From positions 7,964,094-8,028,093 of the forward strand of contig CM063255.1 of NCBI GenBank assembly GCA_032158295.1: DNA of 64,000 bases, written 5' to 3'. Numbering within the stretch: the stretch's first letter is position 1; each line of letters begins with the position of its first letter. The position numbers and the translations under genes are program-made. Below the pieces are notes generated by a model. That model saw nothing but the letters and a program-made list of their open reading frames with translations. It was not told the origin of the DNA and ran no database searches. Of this stretch, positions 28,901 to 40,900 are shown piece after piece. This stretch comes from Pycnopodia helianthoides. Its lineage: Eukaryota > Echinodermata > Asteroidea > Forcipulatida > Asteriidae.

Positions 28901-31900
28901 AATGGACCGCAATCTACTTGGAAGTTATCTAAAACAATTGATGAATGTTTTACGTTTGTGCAAATAGAGAGAATACTTTTAGCCTTTGAAAGTAGGAATA
29001 TATCCCATTTAACTCAACCCCCTTTGTTGATTGGAATGTTCCATATTTTATTTCATGAAATATTATCACTATTGCACTCATAAACATTCATTATGTACAG
29101 TATCGGGTGGGCATCTTGAATGTTAATTTACACAAGGGGATGCGACTTTTTAAAAGTTTGAATAACTCGTGTCGGATCAGCACGGAAGCTGATCAAATAC
29201 ACCCTATAGACCTTTCTATTGCAACGTCACAGCCCGAGTTTTTGCCAACCGAGATCGGAAAACTATAGAAAGCCATAAATGCAAAACAAAAACGGATAGC
29301 CACAGTTTTTAACAATGTTACACAAATATTCAAAAATGGTGTTGAATTTGTTGGAAACAAAGCAACCAATCATGAGAAGATCTTTACTTAATTGAAAGTT
29401 TGCAGAAAATGTTGAATTGTGTTGAAACATCTGTTAACAGGATTGAGTGTTTTGCTAACATTCGGCCTTCCATGCCAACCAGCGCAGTTTGTTTATCAAC
29501 AATGGAAAGGTCTATACACCTACCTGTTGATGGAACACTGGCAACCACCAATCGAAACCCATTACCGCCGGGTACAATCGCCGTTGACCTGAAGGTAATC
29601 CACACAGTGTTACCATGTGAGACCAAGTCATCAGGGGGAACAGTGAGGCCACTCCACGCAAAGAAACGGGTCGTCTGGTTGTCGATATCTTCACCGTCGC
29701 CGATCTGTATTAACTCCCACAACTCATCGGTGCTGAAATATGTGAATGTCATCCGAAGCTTCCGGTCAGCTGTGGTCTCGACGATCCAGGTGGCGCTGGT
29801 GCAGTTGGGGTAGGCACGTGGATAATTAGGAGATGTAATATTCTCCGCCTCGCTCGCAGCGATGACGATTTTCAAAGGTGCTATAAAAATTGTTAAAATA
29901 TATTGCAGCAAATTATGAAAGGTATAAAAACAATGCAAATTGTAAACCAAGGTTGCAACCTCCATGTTTGCATTTTACATGCCCTGATCGTGCCTCCTGT
30001 AAAGTATAAGAAAATATAAGGACAAAGTTGAAGGACAGTGTGAAGAACAAAACAGTTTTGCTTACCAGAATAAAGGTTAATACCAGCCAAAATACCATGT
30101 CACATGTACTGGTTTTTTCCTCAGCAGGAAATTGTTGAGTACTATTTTCTACTACAAGCAGCTCTGTGATTTTGACCCCCTGGTTATAACAAGAATCTAC
30201 ATTTGCTGACAATAATGTCCTTTGGGCTACTTAATTTGTTTATTTTTCTGCACTCAATTGTTACCTGTTTTAGTTATTGAATCACAGTGAGGGTCCACAG
30301 GTGCAAGAGTTGATAGATCGGTTGTGGCCTCTGTTGGTGGATTCGTTGATGGATCCATTGGTGGATTCGTTGCGGGATCAGTTGGTGGATCTGTTGGAGG
30401 GTCAGTTGGGGGAACTGTCGGTGCCCTTGTTGGTGGATCTATTGGAGGGTCAGTTGGTGGAACTGTTGTGGCCCTCGTTGGTGGATCTGATGGAGGGTTA
30501 GTTGGTGGAACTGTTGTGGCCCTCGTTGGTGGATCTGTTGGAGGGTCAGTTGGTGGAACTGTTGTGGCCCTCATTGGTGGATCTGATGGAGGGTTAGTTG
30601 GTGGAACTGTTGTGGCCCTCGTTGGTGGATCTGTTGGAGGGTCAGTTGGTGGAACTGTTGTGGCCCTTGTTGGTGGATCTGTTGGAGGGTCAGTTGGTGG
30701 AACTGTCGGTGCCCTTGTTGGTGGATCTGTTGGAGGGTCAGTTGGTGGAACTGTCGGTGCCCTTGTTGGTGGATCTGTTGGATTGTCAGTTGGTGGATCT
30801 GTCGGTGCCCTCGTTGGCGGATCAGTTGGTGGAACTGTTGGTGCCCTCGTAGGCGGATCTGTTAGAGGATCAGTTGGTGGAACTGTCGGTGCCATTGTTT
30901 GTGGGTCTGTTGATGGTTCAGTTGCTGGTTCAGTTGGTGGTATCACTGGTGGATTTGTGGGTATAACATTAACTGACGGCGGATCAATGAATGCTATCAA
31001 AGAGAAGAAAAAAAGACATTAAACTTAAACATTATCTTCAACAGGAAACATTAAATGAGGACCATCACTAAATCAGATTTTGATGGCTGGTGCACTTAGT
31101 GCTCTAAAAATGCGTCCAATAAAAACAGTTGGCAGTTGAGTTTGAGGCTGCTGGTAGCACACAACTTTGATGGCATCTAATCTTCAATGTTAATTTCTTT
31201 GATGCCACATATAATTGCAATAAGATAGTGGCAGGAATTTCTGTTGTTTTCATTTTTTTGAACCAACTACCAACTGAGCTATCCGGCACCAAGTTGGTGA
31301 TCTCCCTATTTTGTCAATATCGTTGTCTGAGGGTGCCAGTCAGATAATAATATTACTCATTTCTTATTAGCACTTACTGTATGGGCATCTCGAAGCCCTT
31401 ATGACATGGCAGTATTTAACAGTAAATTTTCCTTTTTAATATTTTATTTTCTTTGTTATACGTACACTTTTTCACAGTAGTGCTTCAGCATTATAAATTC
31501 ATTGAAAATGAGAGAGTTGACTTTGAAAATTGTTTTAATGTTTCTAGGGTGCTGGTTTATCCGAGCTCTCCCCCTCGGTCTCGGAGGGGAGGTCTCCCCC
31601 GCGGTCTCAGTCTCGGTTTTGAACTTTTGGTCTTGGCTACAACACTGATACATGTAGGTTGATCCTATGGTGGGCTGGGCGTGTTTTTTTTATCTAGTAG
31701 TTAATTCACCTGAGGCTACACTGAACCGTCCTACCGCGAGGCCGTTACAGCACCCCGGTCGTTCAATGTACATGTTGATCGTCTCTCTGATTTGAGTCAC
31801 AAAATCGCTCAAGATGATGTTGAGGTCCGATGAAGAGACACCGCTGCCCCGTACTGCTTCACGAAAGATAGATCTCAGAACAGATATTATACTTCCGTTT

Positions 31901-34900
31901 CTGCAAAAGCAAAACAGGACAGAATTACAAAAGTAAAAGGTTACATCATTATTTGTGTTTTAGCCATACAACGATGTGTGTTAGGCACTGTACACTCAGT
32001 ACTTTCCCGAGTCCTGTGATAATAAATTCACACATGTATATTACTCGCGCAGAATTTGAACCCATGACCTTTGCTTTCTGGAGCAGATGTCTTACCACTA
32101 GAGGCAGTTCGAATCCTAAAGGTTGTGGGTTCCAATCCAACCCAAGTAGCTATGCCTGTGGATTTTTGTTTCTCACAGAAGTCGGAAAAGGACTTAGGGT
32201 ACATAGTTTGACACACCACACATCGGTGTATGGGTGAAACACAATTTATGTTCTTTATTTATCCCAATGCAAACTTAACATAAACTTAGTACTGTGTTAG
32301 TTTTTGTTTTAATACAATAAATCAATACAAAGTGACTGCAACTAAACGTAACCACCCAAGAGAGCTGTAGACCTTTGTTACTATGTTGGAGCCATTTTGG
32401 TAAAACACACATCAACCTGAGGTTCCTTGTTTGTTAATGTGACAGATAGAAACAAGCGCATTCTTATTATTCCTCATTGCTCTTTATTTGCTCACTTATT
32501 CATGTTGCTCAACCCTGGACGAAGCACCCCCGGGCAACTATATTTAAAAATAATCTAATAATTAATAGCATCATTCTACTCTTCGATGTCGGGAGAAACA
32601 CACCTAGATACCAGTATTGTTCAGATTACAAAATGTAGTTATCCAACAGTTTGTAAACAAGATAAGCTTTGAGGCAAGAGAGTCCGAATCTATTTACGTG
32701 TGTCTTTCGATGTAAACATTTGAAATGGTATGTTTGTGTGTGAACTGAAAAATAGGGGAGGAGAATTTACTCACTCCGAAAAAACATTCAAGAAATAGAT
32801 GTCTTTAACTAGACCCAGTAACTGGGGCGCTGTACTCCTTTAAAAAAAATTTGACTTCATCTGTTGTACTAGTACGACAGATGAAGTCAAATGTTTTAAT
32901 AAGGAGTACAGTGCCCCAGTTACTGGGTCTAGTCTTTAACATAATATTACAACAATTAGATAGTTCCCACTTGAAGTCATCAAAGAGTGAAGCGGCCAAC
33001 TTTGCAGACAAATCCATCATTATTTTTGTTTACGCACAACAAAAAATGCGTTATGCATAAATATTGTGTGCAGACACAGGAGGAGTTTTATCAAGTTCCT
33101 TGCACGATTGGTCAGTGAAAATTACCACTGTTGGCTGCGTGAGGAGTTAGAACGCTTATGTCAGCTCAAAACAAAAAACCCAAGTTAGTTGCCCAAAGAC
33201 ATGAAAGATGGCATCTATCTATGACAGACAGACATACTACATCGAAACATGGAGGTAGGAATAAAGGATAGAACATTAACCCACCTGAATCCAACCACCT
33301 CAGTGCGAACATACACCGTACTCATATTACTGCTCCTGAAGGCTTCATTCATCTGTTTCAAGAAAAGGAGAAGGTGGTTGCAAAGTAAAATAAGGGGATC
33401 AAGGTGTACTGAACATGGATCAATCAAAACCTGTTAAATATTATTAGTCCGGCAGCCAAAAGCCACTTTTAACCATGTTCAGTAGACCTTGTATTGTATT
33501 TAAACAGAATCTGATGATGACACTCCTGTCTGGCCCTGTGAAGGTTGGGCATTTCGAGATAATGGTATTAATGATATCAGACTAACTTTTACAAACTATT
33601 GGTGGCGCTATTTGCTAATGTAAAATTTCAAAATTATTTGAAATATTGAAAATATAAAACATAATATTTGCATCCCTTTTAGTCATACACAAATACATTT
33701 GTAGTAATAACTTTATTTTTACTAACCAAATGTGTTTTTAAATATATTTTTAAAGAAATAAATACTTCAAAATAATTCAAAGTTGTAGAATGAGCCTGCA
33801 ATAGCTTGACACTTATCAAACTGGTACCATTCTGGTGCAATGTGTAACTTATTATTTGGTGAAGTCTGGGTACACGCTGATGTAAACAACAGGACACGTG
33901 GAGAGAATTAGCCACATGATTGATAATGGGTGTCTTGCTGAACACTCGATTGTCAGAGCATGGAGCTATGGTCAGAGTAAATGTTTATAGCAGCTACATT
34001 ATCATTACATTCATTTAATTGACAGGTACATGCATTGTGATTTATAAAGAGAGATTGTCATGATTATTTGCAATACGTTTGGATTTATAATGACCGGTAA
34101 CATTATCAGCAACCTGGTCAGCTGAGTGAGATGACAAATAAAATAATATTTAGAAGGAACATTACAGAATTGGTTTTTGCTAACAAAACAGTCGCTGGCA
34201 GTGTAAGCACTGGGGTAGACGCTTGTTTAAAACACAAGCATACTGTAACGGATTCTCCCGGCGGGGTCGCCGGGCACCACAGGACTTCGGCCTCCGCGAC
34301 GAGCGGTAACCGCAGGAGACCTGAGGGGCGGACTCGTTTTGGGGGAAGTCTACCTCCAGGCGCCTAAGTTTAGTCACCACGCACACACCACACCATACAG
34401 GGGCTGACACTTCAAAGATGAATCACTTAACACTGATTATTTACCTGGTCTGGACTGGTTTATTAAATAAATAACTGTTCCCTAAGTAGGCGTTTTAATA
34501 GGCGTTGATTAGAGGTTCCTTATTAGGTGTTGATACACAGGTTGATCAGCGGTTGATTAGGTTGTAATCGTAATTAATATCAGTGGGAATTTATCTCAAT
34601 CAAGAATCACTACAACTTAATTAATCCAGCAATACATCAAATGGACATCGGGACGGATATGACATGAGGTGCAGCTACTCACCCTCGGCAGCTACTCACA
34701 GCCTGCGGCGTACCACTGACACACAATTAGGAGAACTGATCGCAGACACAGCGCTGCCCAAAAACCTCCAGCCCGCAGCACACGTGCGACGCGCTTATAT
34801 ACCCGCGCGGGGCACCAGCCACGCATGCTGATGCACGGACCGCAGCCCGCGCACCAGCGCCTAGCTAAGGGGAAAACCCCCACAGCACGCAATCACTATT

Positions 34901-37900
34901 TCGTTACAATACCTATAAAAACTATGTCTTTATTTCCCAAGCATAGGGCTACACCTGTCGCAACCCCACATCTTTTTAAGATGTACAAAGTGATATGCCT
35001 GATTCTTTAAATCAACCAGCATGCAATGCAACTGATGATGAAGCAATCATGACTTCCGCAAGCTCACCACTGCTACCCAATGGATCTAGAAAATTATTCT
35101 TTAACTCAACCCCCCCCCCCTCCAAGTTCACTAGGCTACCGACCCACACGGTCAAAAAATCGTCACCACAATTTTGTTGAACTATTTCCCCACAAATTCC
35201 CCATTAAAATAACGCAAGTGGAAATAGTCCGGTAGGCCAATTTTTTGATTTGGATTGTCACAAATACAATTTTTAAATTACAACAAGTCAACAGATACAG
35301 CGTCACTGGATGGGCCGGATAGCACTAAACAATTATGTCATTATCAGATAAGTTCAACTTTATAGGATTTGCCGAGAATGAAGTGGCTTTTCTTTTCTTG
35401 GAGCAGGACCCCCCCCCCACCCTTTCCTGGGTCTCCCAAAATGCAGCTCTATCTCCACAGAAATAAATGTGGAAGAGGATAAACGTACATATTTGTATTT
35501 CAGGGTTTCTTAAAAAATTGTGAACTAGTTCCTAAGACCTTTTGTCAAGGCACATTTTTATTATAGACGTAATATACACGTACGCAGGTTGGATTTGTAC
35601 AATATACCTTGGCCACGCCCCTTGATGGATCATACCCTACCCATCATCTATCAACCTTAATTACATTAATGTATGAATCTCTTTCAAATATATATTTCAA
35701 GGATCTCTTTCATAAATAAATGTACCTAGTTTTCTAATATCATGTGTGTTTGGATACAATTACCGCCTCCACCCCCACTAGCCACGCCCCCTCAGCACCC
35801 TACACCCTCTTTCGTCCGTTTTTATACATATTTGTTTTTATACATAATACTTCTTGGCAAGCAAATTGTATGTTTTAATGCCATTTCGGGGGTTACAAAC
35901 TTGTATTGGTTGTGTTTGAACCTTAGGAATTGAAAAATATCAATAAAAAACATTAAACAATCAATATCACAAACTGCCCAACCCTGAGGAGGGGTCAACA
36001 CTCGGATTCTCAAACAGTGTGACCTTCCTAATGTGGAATAAAAAAATTAAAAAAATTATTCATCCAAAAAAACATGGTTCACTCCTGGCTGCCGCCGGAC
36101 TATATCCTCCTGCAAGGTTCAGGTAAAAGGTGCCTTTTGGCTGCTGCCGGACTACACATTTTGTACACTCCGTGTTTTAGGGATGAGATTTGCCGAATGC
36201 GGAGTAGATTTTCGGAATTCGGGAGATCGAGACTTCTCAGTTCTGAAAAGAACTGTTCTGCTTATTAACTACTAGCTGGGCGGAAGGTAGGAAATCGGCA
36301 TGGACTACTACTTTAGCTTTGTGGATCGGGGGGACTTCTCGTAATTAACTGAACTGCCGCGGAGTGAGTTCTTTTTGGTCTCAACGTTTCGACTAGCTTG
36401 CTCTAGTCATCGTCAGGAGACTAGTCATGTACATGTATGTTACTTTATTTAACCACTTGACCAGTTCAGCGAACAGGTTGTGATTGCTTGGTGCCGGTGT
36501 CATAGGGAAATCTGTCCCAGGCGATTCTGTCCCCCATATGGGAAATTAACATGGGCTGAAGGAGGGTGATTCAAAAGAGGGCGCTATCAGAAGAAGCTTG
36601 TACACAGTTCGCCGTATGGGGGGACAGAATCACCGGGGGGAACAGAATCTCCGCCACACCTGGTTTGTTAGTCAAAAATAGCCCGGTGCCGAGTTCGTAT
36701 GGTGCCGACATTCTTGGTGCCGAGTGGGTGCCGAGTTTGCAAGGTACCGAGTTTGCAAGGTGCCGAAGTGTCCGGTATTCACCACTATATCCCTGACTCC
36801 AGCTAGGTCCACTTGCCTATCAGGTGACCAATTGTTGATTGGGCCTACAGTCCCCCAGTCCTTCTGAATCCTTCATTTAGGTAGGAGGGTATAACAGGAT
36901 TTCGGAAGGGTTTGGGTTTAGGCTACTCAACAAGATTCAGTTTCATTACTCAGGGTTCTCCCCAAGATTTCTCAAAACTGTGGGGCTGCCTTGCAGTTTG
37001 CAAGACGAGATAGTCTGGAAGGCGGCACTCATGCATCCATGCAAACCACGTGTCCCACCCACTTAAAGGCATCGTACACGTTTAATAGTTGGAGCCTACT
37101 GTTTGTTCATGTTTGTTTCAAAGCTATATACATGTATATACAATAAAACTAACCTGTGAAAGTTTCATTTCAAAAGGTGTAGCGTTTTTGAGATATCGCC
37201 AAAAATCTTGAGCGGTTATGTCCACTCACGAAGAATAATTCCTATAAATAGGAATAGCTGAGAAACGTACGTTTCTGACAGAAACGCTTCTCGGATTCAA
37301 AATTTGGGGGGTAAAAAGTGATATCTTTTTCCATAACAGCAGTATAACTTCGAAGTGAAATGTTTCTCAAAATGCATTATACTATCCAACGTTGCTGTAC
37401 ATCTTACCACGTAAGTTTTGATTGCCATTAGTTTTCAGAGTCATTAAACCAAACGTGTACTGTTCCTTTAAGTTGTTTCTGCAGCAATGTGACTTCAATG
37501 ATTGGTATAACCATAGAGCAAGGACCAGACTGGGCACAAGAGAGCACCTCGTTGATGAGCTAGCTTGTGCATCGGAAGCACCCTATTATTTACAAATAAT
37601 CCGTCTCGTGTCTTATTCCCTTGAGTAAAATGGCTATTTTCTATCAAGTGGTGCATACGTGTACTATTTCAGTTTCACTATTCTCAATACACAATGTGTG
37701 ACGATAAAAAAAACACTCAAAACAAATTGAAATAAAACCCAACCAACACAAAGCAGACATACTACACAAATTGTCTCAATAAAGTTTAAAGGGTCACTGT
37801 CGTCGTGATCATAGTCGGTTTGTGGCTGGACATGGAAACATGAACTCTCACCCAGTTACTTATACACGCACGCGGTGACTGTCACATCACAAACAGAAAG

Positions 37901-40900
37901 CTTTAAATGGGTGCACCTTATCATCGCGCGCGTATGTGCAGTAACTGGGTGAGAATTACGCTGTGATTACGACCAAAATGCCCCTTTAATTTTCCTTTGG
38001 AGTTGAACAAAGAAAAATTGACTAGAGCAGGATATGAACCAATGACCTCCAGATTAACGTGCCAGCACTCTACCAACTGAGCTTTCTAGCCATGTTGGCG
38101 GTCTCCCTATTTTGTCAATATCTTCGTTCGGGGTGCCAGTCAGAAGCCACACAACCTGTAACTGCTGTACAGCCAGGGATCACACCCAAGTTTACAATAC
38201 AAACTAGGAAGTGGCAGCAACGGGACCACCTTAAGGGGATGTGACTTTGTATTTAAAATATCAAGTAATAAACCACAAGGGAAACTTGATTACTTGATTT
38301 AAATGTGTTTAAAACATCCGTCTTAAGATTTGCTTTAGCAGTTATGTGTAAATACATTCACTGGCATAACATGTAATCTATCGAAATGCAAAAAAAAAAA
38401 AAAATTATCAAAAATATTTTTTACATCAACTCCTGCTCCCCCGTTCATACCCTTATTTTTTTTCTTTTTTTTAACTTACCGTTGCCGAAACCTGTTTCGC
38501 AAGCTCTTGGTACTCGGGTGTAGATGGGTCATTGTAGGAATCCTTAAACTTCCCCTGGATTGTCAAAAGGGTTCCCAGGGTGACAGGTCCTGCACAAAAA
38601 AAAAAAAAAAAAAACACCATAATTTCAAATTTTACCTGAGATGCTTTCAGAATGTTCAGTTACACACAGAGTTCTTCCATTTGCCCACATGCATCCCGAG
38701 AACTCACTTAAAAAACTAAAAATGGTTTCCTTGATACCAAGTCCACACATGGTTCATACTGAGTCCAATCATCATATTATAATACGGGTTCTTATAGCGC
38801 TTTCCAACACCCCTAGGATAGGAATGAATCTGTTTTCAGTTATGAGACTGTATACATAGTTTACAAGGTGCTACAATGTGATGCGACGCAATCTGCAGCC
38901 AACCATGCCAGAAACACTGTGGTGAGCCCTGTTCTCTCAATATGAAAAGTGTTCTGGGTTTCTTAACCGTGTATTACACAACACTAGGGACCACCAGCAT
39001 GACTGTAAGGCCTGCGCTAAACGTCGCACGTTTGTCGTGTCGAACTCAAACAGTTGTAAAATTAGGAATTAAATTCGACAAAAGAGCGACGTTTGGCGCA
39101 AACCTTTTATTGAAGTTCGGCACTGCCGTGTAGCACGGCAAGCCCTGCCGTGCTACACGGTAGCGGCACGACACGGTGACAAACGTCGCGCTCTTGCCGT
39201 GTCGAATCGAACTGAAAACGTTTGAGTTCGGCTCGGCAAAAGTGCGACGTTTAGCGCAGGCCTAAGTGTCAAAAATGTCAACACAGGGAACGAACTGACA
39301 CTCTCTGCTGGCCAGAAACACAAGAGATACGACTTGTCAACCGCATTGCTATTTTATTTACAGTAATACCGTAATACTAATAGCAAAGGAGGTAATACAA
39401 TTTATGAGCCGTTGCCATAATAGTGGCAACGCAACCCTTCATTTGGCCGAGGAACTGGGCCCAATGTCATGGTTCTGAGCGAGAATCGGGGCTCACGGCA
39501 GCAGGGAATCTTACTACAACTGGGCATGCTTTGCTTACATCTAGCGCAGAACTTGGGCGCTTGCACTGTAGTGTATTATTAGTAAGCGAAGAATGGTGCT
39601 CGCAAGCGCAGAATTCCGACGGTAAGAAGCAGAGCTATGAAATTAGGCCCTGGTTGTCAATTGGCTTACGGACTCTATAAGGCCAAATTTGAAGAAAACA
39701 AAAACATGTTTAGCGCCCCTTTCCGCTTCCTTTTTAGAGGCCGCCTCCTTTTTTCTTTTTTCTTTTTTTTTTTTTTTCATCGAAAAAAAAAAAAGAATAA
39801 TTGGTAACGATCTCTAACGAAAATAATAAATTTCAGATCGTATTTTTAGACTTAAGCACACCAAAAAAACACATCGCAAAAACATCTTGAAAAATAGCCC
39901 GGCCGGTTGTCTTGAAAGTGTCAGGCGCGGCCATTATTTTTATTTGTTTTAAATGAAAAAAAAGAAAGGCCCTCCTTCCTTTTTGTTGTGTGTTTTTGCC
40001 TAACCAGAACAAGATAGCGCATACATTATCATCATGGTCAGAACAAACAGTGGGCGGGGGGGGGGGGGTGCTCGAAGGAGTTTACACTTAAACCACAACT
40101 TCTTCCTGTTTTCTCAGTCTGAGTCAGCATTTCAAGACTCTTGCACCAAGTTAAGTATAAAAAGGCTCAATCGACTAAAATCTAGCCATTTGCAACTGTG
40201 GGTTTGAGATTCACTTGCCTCGGGGACACAAAGTACCATTAATCCAGTGCAGCATGACACTTTCTTTTGGTTTTTGCTTTGTCATGTGTTCTTTTCAGAA
40301 TGTGCAACTTGTTGATTTTTCCAAGAGTTCACGAGGAACAAGTTCACACTTCTGGGTGAGCCCTCTGGGTGAGCACGTACATTAAGGCCGAGTAATACAA
40401 AAAAAAACATGTTTCACGTCCGGGTTAAACAAAAAATGGAGGAAGAGGGGCTTTTGATTTTTGATTTTTCAAGATGGCCGCCATTAGAGATTTCCGGCAA
40501 CGATTATGTATTAAAAAACTACATTCACGATCACATGATCACATTCACGATCACATTCACGATCACATGATCACAATTGCACAGGGACCACTCGCAGCCA
40601 TGATTTTAGATTCAATCTGCCAATTTTACGGACGCTTTCACCGTGGTAGTTGGTAATGGGAAATCGAAAAGCATTTAGTCTAGGCCACGGCTATGTAGAC
40701 TCATGCGAAGACATATTTAGCAACGGAACGGTATAGCTACATGATGTAGAAAGTAACTGAGAGAGTCCATATAGAAAACTACGAACTGCAAAACTCGCAA
40801 GTATTTATTTTCCGACGGATCTGTTGAAGTCCCCCCCCCCCTCTTTCTAGGGAATAAAAACTAAAAAATAAACCCAGGCGGCCTAAAACAAATATAAAAA

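Larger units (their letters stand above)
33353..38479. other. large intron of the SEA domain
   Basis: No coding exon is needed here by phase (0-0) and none is seen. It holds a MITE-A fragment (34151-34210), the solo LTR, repeats at 36070-36480 and 36500-36660, MITE-C (37063-37471), a 200-bp MITE (37788-37989) and a tRNA-like SINE (38020-38200). Confidence 0.6.

Noticed and set aside
30324..31022. Long plus-strand frame of Gly/Val/Ser repeats
   Set aside because: It is the complement of the Pro/Thr-rich minus-strand exon, which has splice sites, correct phase and domain context; the plus frame has none.
40525..40575. Short CACATTCACGAT repeats as a possible CRISPR-like array
   Set aside because: Direct short tandem repeat without spacers in a eukaryotic intron.
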